A stretch of DNA of 64,000 bases from Periglandula ipomoeae IasaF13 (GCA_000222875.2 AFRD01000025.1:84710-148709); one strand, 5' to 3'; positions 1-12,411 are shown, numbered from the stretch's first letter. The notes: generated by a model from the letters alone, not told the origin. Program-made: numbers and translations.

Positions 1-1
1 C

Positions 2-1006
2 ATGGAACCAGGATATACCAGCATGCCTGGTCCTAACGGTCCCATCAGCATACGAATCAACATGTACGGCCTGACGCTGTTTGATATCTCTGATATGGTC
101 GGGTCTCTGCTCTTCAGAGACTTGCGCGGAGGGGGAGTCGGTGTCGTGCTGCCGTCGCAACTCACGGCCATCAAAGAGGGTCGCAAACTCACTACCTATG
201 AAGCAGGTGGGAACATCGAGTCCATTCCGCCCTACGGGGTAAGTGGAAAGAAGTTCCCACATGGACGCGTCGTCATGGACGGAACAGAATCCACTAAGCC
301 TGTGGCAATGGGTTTCTTCAATGCCCAGGACGCACAGAGCCCCGTCTTGCTCGACTCGACGTGGCTGTTCGTCAAGCACATTGACGAGATTATCAGCTTC
401 TTGCCCGCGAAAGGAGCGAAGCACGGCTGGCGTGTTGTCATTCTCGACCCCATGATGGGTTTGGACTCTCTGGTCAAGCTGGACAAGGATGGACACGGGG
501 ATGTCAAACTGACCAGCTATCCTGACGCGCAAAACGATACGGCCGTTCCGAGTGTGAAGGAGTTTCTGGCGGACCAGCAGACGCGTCAGGCGGCCGAGCA
601 TAGCGCTAAAATTATGGAACAGAATCTCGAGGTTCTCAAGAAGGAGACAGGTATTGCGGACGAGGATGTAGTGCGTGTGCCGTCTGTCATTGCGTCCATG
701 GCGAAGCTGAGGAAGATCATGCATGCCCGGGACGGTTCTTCCGGTAACGAGGAGTTTTTGCCGTTGAATTCTGTTTTCCCAAGCCAGGTAAATGGCGTGC
801 CGCTGTCGGAAAAGGTCTTTATCGCTGCGAAGCCCTGAGGTCCGGTTGTCAATGGGGAGGATGTGATTCAGAAATTGTCGGCGGATGCATATGCAAAGGC
901 TGGGTTTGAGGTGGACTTTATTGATGACTGGCATTTGCATCTTGGCAGCGGAGACCTGCACTGCTATACCAACACGTACCGCAGCATGATGCCTGGTAAG
1001 TTGTGA
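2..1006 (+). pseudogene. Peptidylarginine deiminase, C-terminal part, one in-frame TGA
   Basis: The 5' part lies outside the window. The visible frame matches the catalytic C-terminal domain of protein-arginine deiminases, which convert peptidyl-Arg to citrulline. The GNxExxPP and GKxxPxGR segments are present, followed by the catalytic His-x-Asp pair in KHIDE (His codon 377-379) and the segment ending AAKP. A TGA at 836-838 then interrupts the frame. The same frame continues with GPVVNG, FIDDWH and the catalytic-Cys motif LHCYTN (Cys codon 962-964) to a TGA at 1004-1006. The family has an aromatic residue at the TGA position, and TGG (Trp) is one base away. Termination at 836 would remove the nucleophilic Cys, so the short product should be inactive. 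A good splice donor (GGTAAGT) near 994 suggests a further small exon may follow. Fungal members of this family are uncommon. Confidence 0.85.
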
Positions 1007-1547
1007 ACTGGCTCGAAAAGGGACTCGATCGCATCCTCGAATGATAGGATATTCTGCGGACATGAGCCTCTGGATTCATTGTATGCTTGGAAGGCTTTGT
1101 CTGCGACTCCTGCATTTTCTTCTCATAGAAAGAATTAGGTTCCCATACCGACTCTAGATAGAGCAGAGCATATTCAGCATAGAAACAATTACTCATGTCC
1201 TAGTAGGGCTCACTAAATCTAGGGCCGGTACTAAGACCCCACACAGAATGTTGGTCCATGTCTCTGTAGAACTGCCATGTCCGCAACGCCGTAGCAGCAG
1301 AATGGAGACGATGTGGAACTGCCAATACTTTATTTGAAATGCACGAGACCCTTCATTAATACCAATTGGCAGTGTTATACCCCGCAGTGCAATGGGTTGT
1401 TGCCATTGTAGGTTGTATTACACACGTTTCACATAGTGTGTAGGAGATGAAAGGGTCTAAACAACATTTCGGCTAGACGGGACGGTGGCGCTCAAAAACA
1501 CCAGTTTCGCGGCAACAAATCATCGAAAAGCCGCAGGGATGTGGTAA
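1007..1547. other. Intergenic, no gene seen
   Basis: This stretch follows the deiminase fragment. I see only short ORFs with no coding character, no RNA gene and no clear repeat. It may hold a last small exon of the deiminase gene if the GTAAGT near 995 is used. Confidence 0.4.
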
Positions 1548-2342
1548 CCCCGAGGTGCAACCGCCAACCTCACTTCCATTGTGTCTAACAAAGAGGCGGT
1601 CTTTCACTACGGGTCTTCCGCTTCTGGCGCTAATTATTGTCTCCTGCTTTTTGTGTTGCTCAGCTTAGTAGCGTGCTTAAGACACGCTTGTAATAAACCC
1701 AATTTAGGAGAGTCTTTTACCTTTGGCAAACGCCACCCTTGGACCTTTGGGCTCTTACATATCTTGTTCCTCATACAATGCGTGCTACTTGCTGTTTTGT
1801 GTTACTTTATATTCCATCTGCCTCCATCTAAAATTTCGCTAAGATCTGGCACGGATTGGAACTTGTTGTCTGCCGTAAGTTCCGCGCGCTACACTTTTCT
1901 CTCAATTTTGTCCACTTGCTGATAAAAAAAGACACTTCTATGTGCCCGGGTGCTGGAAAGCCTTCCAATAATCGGCATCGTTTGCACGGGTTTCGCGACT
2001 GGCATAATGCTGTTATTCAGTTTCCGACATGTCCGGTTGGAGTTAGGAGCAGTATTGGTGTGCCACATAGTCCTGCTTGCCCAGTCTTTTATTATCACTC
2101 GTCGGCTTCGAAAGCGTCAGCTTGAAGAGTTTCTTCTGCTTGAAGAGCCTCATCAGCTCAAGAAGCCCCGCAAGTTGCTTGTTTGGGAAGTTGTTACTAC
2201 GACTCTTGCGGTTATTGTAATTATTGACACTATTCTTCTTGGAGTTTTGCAGAGCGCGAGTCAAAAAATGATTGCAAGTACATCGCAAATAAAGTGGGAT
2301 AGTCAGTTGGCGCTAACACTCTTCAGGCAGCATGGTCCTTAG
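1548..2342 (+). CDS. Hypothetical multi-pass membrane protein, 5' end unresolved
   Basis: Two open stretches, up to 1874 and from 1932 to 2342, join in phase through a 57-bp intron (GTAAGT donor at 1875, acceptor AAAAAAAG ending at 1931, branch-like CTGAT just upstream). The joined protein has about four to five hydrophobic segments, the last after a basic/acidic stretch rich in Arg, Glu and Leu. It ends at TAG/TGA-free coding up to the stop at 2340-2342. No ATG lies in frame near the first stretch. The true start is therefore probably in an upstream exon (an acceptor-like TAACAAAG is at 1586-1593), or the gene is 5'-truncated. I do not recognise the family. The joined-phase intron supports a real gene; function unknown. 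Confidence 0.45.
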
Positions 2343-2933
2343 CCTTCGCTCCCCCAGTGTTGGGGAGATTTACTGAGTCTTCAAGATTTTTTTCCCCACG
2401 AAATCTCCATCTAATCAGGCGGAATCAAGTGGCCACGAATTGGAGCGTGGAAGTCTGGCTACAGGTGATGGCAAGGGCCAAACAGGCCCACAGGAGAGGA
2501 TGCCTCGAAGTTTTCAGGGTCATGTAGAAGTCTATCAGTGAAGGATGGTATCAGTGGGATGGCCCCTTTAGACTTTACGGAACGTTGAAACACGGATCCC
2601 GATAGATTGCTACAGGCCTACCGATTGTGCAGGGTCGAGACAGCAGACATCGAATGTTTGAATTACCTCCCTTCGCGCGCCAAGCTAGATCTGTTGGGAC
2701 AGTTTGAAAATTTTACACAAGTTCATCTAGTCATAGACTATATTATGGACCATAACTATATGACAGTATTTGGCAGATCTTGTCAGAGCTGATTAACTTG
2801 TAAGTGTTTCCTGGCAACCAGCTTGGCGCTCGTGTAGGGTAGGTATCGACCGATCACCCCGCACGATGCCAAGATGACGAAATTTCCATTAGTTGCGGGC
2901 CACTGACCCCGACTGGATCTCACTCGATGGGGC
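2343..2933. other. Intergenic, no clear feature
   Basis: Short ORFs only. An open stretch at 2607-2792 lacks an ATG and I could not join it in phase with the following coding pieces. Confidence 0.35.
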
Positions 2934-3656
2934 TTGGGTTCGGTGACTACGAAAAGCCTCAGGATGACGGGCAGTGCTTCGCCTTATCAGTTTCTCCCCT
3001 TGGCAGATGATGGTGAGGAGTTCGAGCGTCTACGGCATAACGCTATCTTATCGATGCGTTTTTGTGTACAAGTCGATTCTGGTACCTACGATAATCCCAG
3101 GGAGTACCATGTAAGCATATTCCTCCCCCGCAATTGAGCGCAATGGATGCTTATGCAGTTATAAGGAACCCGTCATTCACTCGTTTGAACTGTCCGGAGC
3201 ATGTGCGGAGTATTCGGAATTTTGCAAAGCAAAATTGGTATGTTGCTGTAACCTCGGCCCGCGCACCTCGCCCAGAACTCACCAGCACAGACGGAACCAT
3301 TGAAGGCCTGTTTGGAGTCGCGTGGCCTAAGGCTTCGGGATGAGAAACCTCCAGAAGTATGCCTAAGACGACTTGATTCACCGTCCGTCCTTTGGCCAAC
3401 AAAGCCTGAAACCTACGCAAATGTCGTTGTGCCGATTTCCGACCAGGTCTTCAAAACCAAGATTCAGAGCAATACCTACAGAGAGCCCATTGACTTGCAC
3501 CCTGATACGGCGATGTTTTTCGAGGGAGCCGGAATTATGATACCCAAAGGTCAATTTCATTTTATGCTCTTCTGGTATCCTGTGGAGGCCGATCAAGTAG
3601 AATCAGGGCCCGGATGGACGATTGTCACCCCCCGGTCATGGCCTTCTAGGTACTGA
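2934..3656 (+). CDS. Hypothetical multi-exon gene, model incomplete
   Basis: The last 90 residues (about 3379-3656) look coding in frame 3 and contain NVVVPISDQVF and a hydrophobic-aromatic stretch before a final TGA at 3654-3656. Going upstream, strong donors GTATGC (about 3358) and GTATGT (about 3239), and the acceptor CACAG before 3293, give a phase-0 chain of short exons. The junction at about 3112 (donor GTAAGC) could not be joined to the preceding coding-like stretch without a frame conflict. Either an exon boundary is missed or the gene carries an indel. No family recognised. The 3' end overlaps the 3' end of the gene on the opposite strand by about 20 bp. Confidence 0.3.
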
Positions 3657-4551
3657 CAAACTTCTAACTTGCTGAGGTGGCTTGTCAGCTTGTCTATTAT
3701 ATAATTCGGCGCGGTGAGCCTTCGGGAAGGATGAGACATACTTTAACCGTGGTCCGATGGTGGCCGATATGACAGCGGCAACAGAGGCGATTTCGGAGAC
3801 CCCCCGGACAGTAGTGCCGCCGGACTTCTTGATGCTTTCTTTTAATTCCGAGAGGACGTATTTTTCCCAGTCTTTTTACCCTAGTTTGAACGCCAGGTTG
3901 AACCATCCAGGGTTTAAGTCACATTAGCACGGAATACAGAGCAGACGACAGAGAATACTTACTCTCCAACGGAAGGATATGAGCACTTTGACAGAGGCAG
4001 GGGTCAGCTCTGCAAAGAAGTTGGTAGCCTTGAACTGCACGCCTGACCAATAGCCAGAATAAGTTGTAATCCAGATTTGTCGATTTAGGTGTTGCAGCCC
4101 AAACTGCCTTACCAGCTTCGAAAACAGTCTCTAGAAATGCCCCGTGGTCTGAATCGCGCAAAATATGGTCCTTCTCATAGTCTTGCTTCAATACGTGAGA
4201 CATGGCACAGAATTGGTATTTGATGAACGGAAAATCCACTGCCTTGGACTCCGCCAGCACATCTTTCACCAGCTTTACATATGCCCCGCAGATTGTCTTA
4301 GCTTCCTCCAGACTATTCAATTTGCTCAATTCTGCATTCACAGTCAAACGCTTGACCTGTTGGTTCAAATTCTGCTCAGTACTGGCATTCCATCCCTGCC
4401 AATGTTTGTTATTGAAGAACCGACGAAGCTCGTCTTTTACCTGAGAAGACACATTCGCTGGGGTTTCGTCCATATCAAGCGAGAAGGGATTAATGAAGGA
4501 TGAAATAGGCTCTATGATCTCCAGTAAATATGTCGTGAGCACATCTGTCAT
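3636..4551 (-). CDS. Hypothetical protein, 274 aa, two exons
   Basis: Exon 1 is 3963-4551 and exon 2 is 3636-3871. They are joined by a 91-bp intron with a GTAAGT donor, a CTAAT branch-like element and an AAAAAG acceptor, and the phase is preserved. The start is the first ATG (4551). The protein is mostly helical-looking and charged. It begins with a hydrophobic/amphipathic segment (about residues 3-25) and has a small-residue hydrophobic stretch (VSEIASVAAVISATIG) near the C-terminus that could be a membrane or amyloid-like helix. I do not recognise the family. It is convergent with the uncertain plus-strand gene, and the 3' ends overlap slightly. Confidence 0.55.
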
Positions 4552-6120
4552 GCTAGATTGTCGTCCAGTTTCTCAGTGGACAACGTCTCGCGGGGTAAGC
4601 CCCGCTTTCACGTCCCCGCTTTCACCGCTGCCAGCAGACACTAGCAACTTTGATAGAAGAATATCCATCCATACTCACGAACAATGCTGCAAGCCGATGA
4701 CGGCCATCATCTGATTGTGATGGTGGCCAACGAAACGAAATCTCTCAGCCTCGGGCGTTTGATGAGGTAAGAAAGTCGTGATAGATCACCCACCACTCTT
4801 GTCTGCAATTGCCATGCGGTCATTTCGAGGATGTTGCCCACCACAAGCAACACGAGGGATACTTCAGAGACCGATCATATCGCGTTCGCGTGATTGGGCC
4901 TACACAAGACGGAAATATGGTTCTTGACATAGGACTGTGCTGATGTAGGACAATATGGCTGGGAGCGACAGGGCGACAGGGCGTGCACTCGGGATGCACG
5001 TACCTCATCCGGAAGATCCCTCTTGATCCACATAACAACGGTACGACATTCACGATGAGAATGCTGCACACTTTCAGCAGGATGGTACACGATCGAACAC
5101 TTGTGAGATGCGGTCGATCTGGCGAAGAGATCTCGCGAGGCAGCGCAATTGAAGCAGGCAACGTAGCACCAAGTTGGCACCTACAATTGCGATAGGCGTA
5201 CCAACGTATCAGGGACGAGTACCAAGGAAAGGACTGCAAAATCAACCGTCCAAGCACATTGATCCCATCAACTGATACGCAACGCAGGCGATCGTGCTGA
5301 TTAACATACTTCGCCGTTGCGGACGATCGACCCTGCACCTCGACTTGCTTAAATGCATGGAGAACCTGGGACGACACAATAGGGCATGAGATAACATAAC
5401 GGGTCATTCAAGTCGGAGATGAGTTTGATCCATATACTACATGGTGGATGGATTGGCCGTCGCCGTAATGGACAAGCCCATTGATTGTTGTACATTCATG
5501 CATGCATACGGACTGCACATGCGATTCAGAGCTCACATATCAACGCGCATATCGGCTGGAAAAGACGTCCACCGTCGCCGGCCTCCATGGAAAGTTCATT
5601 TCTGCTTGAGATCTTTACATCAACGGCGACCCGCATTTTTGGGTACTTTCCACGCCGATGACTGATTGCATTCCTATTTAATATTGACAATTGTGTAAAG
5701 ATAGGCGCACATTATGCTTCTGCCGAGATCAAGGATGCTCTGTCCCGAACGTCGTGGTTAATCATGTTTCATGACTGTCAGGTAAGGGGATATAGCTATA
5801 TTGTAATTATATGTATAGCTCCTAGCTCACAGCTCCGAAAAACAATACTCGTAAGGTGTACCACATCACATTAGTAAACTTGTGTCCCAATTCGGCGCTC
5901 ATGTCATGCCATGCCGCCCCGTTGGACCTCCAAATCCTCTAGTGCTCTCTATGCTTGCGTGATCGGCACCAGCGTCGGGCTTGTCCTGCCCTGTTGGTGT
6001 CCTCCCTGGTCGGGTCTCTGACAAGGGTACCTAGTAGGGGAGATCCTGGTCGAAACCTTGGGCGGAGCGTCTGTTGCTTGTGGTAATCAGCCTCATCCGA
6101 ATATCGGTACCTGCGCTACA
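4552..6120. other. Long intergenic stretch, no gene supported
   Basis: The longest ORF here (minus strand, 4820-5407) has no domain-like pattern, is rich in Cys/Arg/Ser as in random frames, and has no matching splice context. A sequence at about 5886-5910 (GTGTCCCAATTCGG) weakly resembles the left edge of the tandem units that follow (TTTCCCAATTAGG at about 8037 and 11807). Confidence 0.4.
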
Positions 6121-7029
6121 AGAAGCTTTTTGGAACGGACTCGACTTGTTTCTGGGACAATTATCCTACGCCATAGAATTATTCAAGTGTCTCAAAGACA
6201 TGCTATATTTACTCATAACGAGCACTCTGAGAAAGCATCGTTTTAAAAAAAAAAATTACTTGGACTAAATGTCTTGGTGACCTCGGGAGATATCGCATGG
6301 CTATTGAAGACGATGATATCAGAGATCGTGAGATCGTGAGATTTGGACAGGTGTGTCGCAATATTGGTACACAATGGCCACGCACAGTGCTCCAGCGATC
6401 GACACAGGGCAGTAGCGCTTATTTTCGTGTGTTTTTGTATTGTATTAGTTTTAATTTTCCCTTGGGTAAAGACATTACACATAGCCGTCTCACCGTACGG
6501 CTTAGTATAGATCGCATCACTTTTTGTATTTGCCAAACCACCTGCGGAATTCTTGCTTCGCCCTACTCAACACCTCATTGTCTCCTGCAACACCTATTGC
6601 TTCCATGGTCGATTTTCCGCAAATTCAGCTTCACATTGCTTCTATAATTGACACGGTGCAGGTATTCTCTCCTTGCCACACAGACTTTCCTTTTTTTTTC
6701 TCATTCCTGAATCCTGCGGTAGGAGAGTCTCTGGTTACCCAGGAAAGTCAAATTTGTTCTCGGCTCCATGTGATCTGCCGTTGACAATTGATAGTGAAAA
6801 TCGGACGTGACATTGATTGGAGACAGGGTCTGTGGATGCCAGTGTCTATGAGTAAAGGGGTTTTAGACAATTGTATGTTATGGAAGAAATGAAGACAAGA
6901 AAAACAGAGCCATACCTCCAGGAAGAAGTCGATAGCATTCCTTGGAGGATGGGCCACAAGAAGGAGCAAACTTCAAGTGATGGATCCAAGACTATGCCAC
7001 AGCTGGGACTCTCGATGTGCCTCACTTCA

Positions 7030-7353
7030 CTACGCCTTCCGCTGCAGGAAGATCTCACACGTCGATATCTCGCTTCTCGACGTCTCAGACAAATACCGAT
7101 CGAGCATTGAGACTTGAACAGGCTCGGCAGGCAGAGACGGCTGACTGGCAAGACGCAGGGACTCATTAGTCAAGAGAACACTTATGGGTTTGACCCTGAG
7201 ACATTATGAGATGAAGGAGGTTGGAAAGATGAGAGTCCGTTCGAACCTCTGAGAAGCAGCATCGGAGCCTTGCGGCATTTGGGTCTGAATAGCAGTGCTA
7301 TCTGCATGACCAGTCTCCACGACAAGATAAGACGAGACGGATTGGCAAGGCAT
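7030..7353 (-). CDS. Tandem small protein A, 73 aa, two exons
   Basis: Exon 1 is 7247-7353 and exon 2 is 7030-7144, with a 102-bp intron interrupting a codon after its second base (exon 1 ends AG). The protein starts MPCQSVSS and contains ETGHA. Its C-terminal half carries the segment DRYLSETSRSEI followed by TCEIF, shared by all three tandem copies. The intron donor is a weak GTTCGA and the acceptor is GCCAG. No signal peptide or membrane segment; Ser/Thr/Glu-rich and probably soluble. The family is unknown to me. The model rests on three paralogues giving the same intron position, the same phase and exactly the same length, with mainly third-position differences in the shared segment. A TATAAAT lies 166 bp upstream of the ATG. 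Confidence 0.75.
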
Positions 7354-7518
7354 GGTATGATGCAAGTAGAAACAAGATTTTCAAGGGGAAGAGGGTATGA
7401 AGTACAAGCGAGCGCGGTGTGGTCTTGTCTGTGGTCACTTCTGTGACAAAGACTTGGTTGCTTCTTTTCATATTTTTTTCTTTCTCCCAAGAAATCAAAG
7501 TGCGAGCAGGGTGGCATA

Positions 7519-7525
7519 ATTTATA
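7519..7525 (-). promoter_or_regulatory. TATA box of tandem gene A
   Basis: TATAAAT on the minus strand, about 170 bp upstream of the ATG. It is in a block (with GTGCGAGCAGG on the plus strand) that is also present before copy B. Confidence 0.55.
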
Positions 7526-8348
7526 TTCAGTCTGAGAACTAGGTGGCTAAGTCTGGAGACAGCAGTGACTTTTTAAGCTGATGTTCCCCGACAGAACCGC
7601 CTTCGCGGGAACGCCACAGAAAGTCATTAACCAGGGTATGTCCCAGCCTGATCTAGGATGGGTGAGTGGGGCCGAGTGATGCGTCAGGAGCAGTACGTAC
7701 CAGCGGAGAGACGGGCCTGCAATGAGTACAAGTCGCTACAACTTGTTGATTCTGGATTTTTCCCCGAGCTCGGGAAGGGCAGACATGAAGATGATCCTTC
7801 CAGTCAATGGGCCAACCAAGGTGGATTGTGGTCAAGCCCAGAATTGGGCAAAGAACACCAGCCACCGTAACGCGTCTTCCACTTCAAGATCCCACGGAAC
7901 ATGGCTACTCGAGCACACGATGCCGACTAGTACAAATGGACCGGGGCTGTCTGGGTGAAGGGTGAATAAATCGTGAGGCCTGAAGAGCACTTGCCCCTCC
8001 ACGTTGCGGATCCACTTATTTGCCTTTCTTTGCCGATTTCCCAATTAGGCAAGTTCCACCAGTTTCCCGCTTCCTAACCCCTGTTCAGCAATAACAGGAC
8101 ACGAGAGGTCCCCCATGTCCAACGATTGACACGACACAGCATGTACTTCGAATTCTTTTTGCCTTCTTGCCTAGCTCATCGGCAAGCTTGCAGATCTTGG
8201 TAAACAAACGTCATTCACTGTTTCTTGTCCCCGAGAAGAAGCATTGCGGTCACACTCTCACCGAAAATGAAATTGAAATGCATCGATTCTTGCATGTGCT
8301 CTACGCTAGCTTGCCATGCACAGTCCGTGCGCAAAACTCGTTTGTTTA

Positions 8349-8375
8349 TTTTTTTTTTTTTTTTTTTTTTTTTTT
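8349..8375. repeat. Poly-T tract (27 nt)
   Basis: Uninterrupted run of T on the plus strand inside the left part of unit B. The aligned position in unit C has shorter T and A runs. Confidence 0.9.
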
Positions 8376-9655
8376 GGGTCGTATCATGGCGATTACTCTT
8401 CCTTGGGGTCTCTGGTGGTACCGGCTCTACTGTCGTATTAGTGACTTTTGAGTGGTATACTTCTCGTGATTGAAGAGGCGAGGTGTGTATGTAATCTCTG
8501 AAGCCAAGGGGCGGGAGAAGTTGGCCCACTGACTTGAGAAACTGATCAGACATTGAAAGTGTTTTTAGAACGTGTCGGCGACGTGGTTATGTCCGAAATG
8601 GCGAAGGACGGAGCAGGGGGGCCGAATTGCTGGTGCATGGTGTAGGTGCAGCTGCACGGGGCGGGGCTTCGCCGGGGACCAGACGCTACTGGACACCTGC
8701 GGCGTGCAGGGTGCAGGTGTTGAGCCGTGCCAGATCCAGCTTTTTAAGTCTGCCGCCAGCACGCCAGCCATGTCCCTCACTCAACTTGTTTCTGGAATAA
8801 TTACACTACACCGTTCAATTAGCCAAGTCGGCTCTCAAAGAAATGGTTTTACTCTCTCATAGTGCGCACTCTACGATAACATTGCTTTTATAAAAAATAA
8901 ACAAATAAAGAAGAAGAAGTAAAGAAAATTACTTGGACTAGATGTCTAGGTGACCTCGGGAGACATCGAATGGCCATCGAAGACGACGATATTGAAGATC
9001 GTGAGATGTGAGTAGATGTTTCAGGTTAAAAGGCCACGGACAACGCTCTAGCGCTGACACTCGGCGAACGAAGCTTATTCTCGTGTTCTTTCTTTATTTC
9101 TGTCTCGAGTAAAAAGAATCATACGCCATCGCCTCACCGTGGGACCCCGTCTCAACTGCATCACTTTTTGTATTTGCCAAACCGCCACAGGACTACTTGC
9201 TCAACCTCTCAGACTCAGTTCTCATTACCACACCTATGCACTCCAACAATTGACCGCCTGTCAAGCCTACAACAAATAGTTTATACATGATAATCTCCAG
9301 GTTAGCCTCTCCATAATGAGAATCTAGCCACCTTAGATGATGTCAAGGCAGAGTTCCTGTTCCCAGTCATGCCCGAATTGCTTTCGGTTCTGAACATCTG
9401 ACATTGATCATTTGCAGGAGAGAGGCGAATGTAGCATTGAATGAAGACAAGGCCTGTGAATGCCAGTGTCTATGAGCAAGGAGTTTAGACAATTGTTGTT
9501 AATGGAGGAAGATGAATAGAAGAAAAATAAGATCCTACCTCGAGGGGAGGAGTCGGCAGCTTGCCTTGAGCAATGGGACAGGAAGGGGGTAGCTAGAGTC
9601 ACACATTCAAGACTATACAACAGCTAATACTCTTGATGACTCTCGTCCCCTCCCT

Positions 9656-9955
9656 TTATACCCGTTTCTGAAAGAAGATCTCACAGGTTGGTATCTCGCT
9701 TCGCGACGTCTCGGACAAATAACGATCAAGCATTGAGACTTGGGCAGGCTCAGTAGGTTCAGGAGGTTTTCTGGCAAGGAAAAAAGCGCTTATTAGCAAG
9801 AAGTCATGCTGATTTGTACAAGCGAGCGAAATAGAGTCTCTGACAAACCTCTGAAGAATCGCAAAGGCAGTCTGCAGCGGTTGACTTTCAGCAGCATTGT
9901 CTGGCGCGTGGCCAGTCTCTGCAACGAGAGAAGACGAAACCGTTTGGGATGGCAT
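9656..9955 (-). CDS. Tandem small protein B, 73 aa, two exons
   Basis: Exon 1 is 9849-9955 and exon 2 is 9656-9770, with a 78-bp intron (GTTTGT donor, GCCAG acceptor) in the same codon position as in copies A and C. Without splicing the frame also stays open (99 aa), so a retained-intron form is possible only in this copy. The spliced protein starts MPSQTVSS, contains ETGHA, and shares VSMLDRYLSETSRSEI and TCEIF with copy A. Many codons in that block differ only at third positions from A and C, the pattern expected of protein-level selection. Function unknown. Confidence 0.75.
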   Translation of the reverse strand: MPSQTVSSSLVAETGHAPDNAAESQPLQTAFAILQRFVRDSISLACTNQHDFLLISAFFLARKPPEPTEPAQVSMLDRYLSETSRSEIPTCEIFFQKRV

Positions 9956-10127
9956 GACGCGTTATGAGTGAAAGCAAGGCTTTTAAGGAAAGGGGAAAAA
10001 AAGCGAGAGGGCCTTGAAGGAGAACAATGATATAATTGTGGCTCGGCGTAATTGTGGAGGGAGGTAATGAGACTTGACTGCTCCGGTCTTCATTTTTCGA
10101 TCATTGAAAGTGCGAACAGGTCACAAT

Positions 10128-10134
10128 ATTTATA
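10128..10134 (-). promoter_or_regulatory. TATA box of tandem gene B
   Basis: TATAAAT on the minus strand 173 bp upstream of the ATG. It is preceded on the plus strand by GTGCGAACAGG, the counterpart of the block before copy A. Confidence 0.55.
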
Positions 10135-10139
10135 TAAAA

Positions 10140-11805
10140 GCGATGCAAGATGGAATACAGCTAGCTATTCCCAGCATAAGGCATTGCTCATTTTGCCGCA
10201 AGACAGGACTAAAATCGAAGGGTGGGGCGAGGCAGAAGGCTACATCGGATGCTGTTGCCATAATATGATCTGAAGTGCATTAGTGCCGTTGTCGTGCGCC
10301 TCACTACCATGTCGCACGTCGCAGCCCTCTTTCTTCCACGAGCTAAGTGGTCAAGCTCTATGAGGATGATATCTCCACACACACTATTCTGACCCAAATA
10401 GCCGCTATGTGGTGTCCCAAATGATATGGACACTGACACGCATACTACCAAAACGGCCCACACCGTCCCCACAATCCTTGTAGATGTCAGATGTCTAGTA
10501 GCTCTCCTTGCCCTGAATTAGCGACGGGAAAAAATGCGGCATGTCCTAATGCTGAGCCCAGTGATATGGTTTGTCTGGTTTCATTCCTTTTCCCTTCCAG
10601 TCGGTTCAACGCGTGGAGGAGCGTCGGCAGATCAAGATTCTGAGCGAAGCGTCTCCACTCTCGATGCAATGAACGGAGTTGATGCGCCATCCTCAACAGT
10701 TTATCCCTCCAGCATCCTGCCAAGGATTAGGGCTCAGAGTCCATCAGAAAAAAAAGGATCAGAAGTCCCTCTTCAATTGCGACTTGGATCGCTAAATCCA
10801 GCACTCGTTTACGCAGGTAACGAACGACGCGCGCCAGTAAGCGAGCCTGCTCAGCGTGCACCCGCCGTGTTAATAACCAATGAATTGTCCATCGTATGTT
10901 CAAGGAATCAATTCTAGACGGATGTTTGTGTCGCGCGTGACATCAGATCAATCTTTGTCAAATGCACATGGAAGCCGTGAGTCCCACAGCAACACGCACC
11001 TGGCCAGGCCCCAGACCATGCAAGCTGTGTACACCATGGCCGTACTAGGACAGGAGGAGCTTGCTGTCTGAGTGTTTCTTTAGTAATTTGTGTGTCGTTT
11101 TTTTGGCGCAGAAGACAATGTGCGCAGACGGAAGCCTGAGTGGTTCCGGGGTGCTTTGAGTACCGGAGAGTATCCCCTTGACTCAAGCACAGGCAATGTG
11201 GTGGGCGGACCAGCCGCGAGTACACAGGGGCTACAAATCGGACTCTGTGGCCGCCTCCTCCTAGCGCAGACGTACGAGCGGCAACGCCAAATCTGGCATG
11301 CGTACAATGATTCGTTGGATTCACCTCGCGCCGTGGACAGTTGCATGGAACAGAACGTTGATCTGACTTGCTCTACCTACCAGCAGAGCAAGATTGGACA
11401 TGCATGTTTGCGGAATAGGTTCTAGTCAGCGGTGTAAAGAAGCTGATCATCCACAATCATTGAATCCTCACTCCATTCTCCGATCATGCCGGCTGGTCTC
11501 AGCTCTAATTTCTGCTCGGGTATTTTCCAATGTATTTTCTATGCAAAAGTATCTCCCCGCTCATCTCCCAATCTCCCACGCCCGGAGCGAGGTCCACTTA
11601 CAAGCTGAGCCTCCCCTGGTCGCGCAGATGCAAATAACACTTCGATCCCGAATATATTCTCTTCCCGATAACAGACTTGACTTGTCTCACGCGGCCTGGT
11701 TCAGGTTCTCTTCCGCCGCAACACCGCGAAACCATTAGAAAGACAGTCCATTACGTCTTGTTGGCAGGGGGTGTGCAAAAAGGTTCGGCGGCCCTAGCCC
11801 CACCA
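10140..11805. other. Extra sequence in tandem unit B, no firm gene
   Basis: This interval has no counterpart between units A and B. A plus-strand ORF at 10534-10917 (127 aa) has a hydrophobic N-terminus that could be a signal peptide, but it has no conserved motif and no paralogue here, so I do not call it a gene. Other ORFs look random. Confidence 0.35.
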
Positions 11806-12411
11806 TTTCCCAATTAGGCAATCCCTCTCTCTCACCCATCGACAATAGCGGGCCATGAGAAACCCCACTGCCAACTCCCGCCATGAGCTCGGCCGCATGC
11901 AAGCCAGACTTTCTTCTGGGGTTCTATTTTTTTTTTGTCCAATTCATCTGTCGACTCACAAGTCTCGGCCAAGGAACGGGCATCTACTGTTTCTTCGTCG
12001 TTAACAAAAAAAAAATATTTCTTTCAAAGTCCCACCCAAGTTAACATGGAGCTGCGTCAATCCTTGTGCGCAAAATTCTAAACTTCATGCTCCAAGCCAG
12101 TTTGCTACATATAGCCCTACCTGAGAGTCGTCGTTTGAAGCTACTCTGTCAAGCTTATTTCTCTGGGCAGGGCTTACTCGTCGTGGTGTCAACGACCTTT
12201 GTCGGCGATGTGCTTCTGACCATTGACAAGAGTAGTGTAGATGTAGCTCTGAAATACAGAGGTGAGACGAGTTGGCTCAATGACATGAACAAAATGAATT
12301 CAATCATATCTATCGTAGGCTCATCAATATGTTACCCAAGTGTGGCTCTAGAAGAGGTAGCTCCAGTCACATCCATCATGATAGGTGTTACATTATCTCT
12401 CGCAGACTCGT

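Noticed and set aside
4820..5407. 195-aa minus-strand ORF
   Set aside because: Random composition, no domain, no conserved neighbour.
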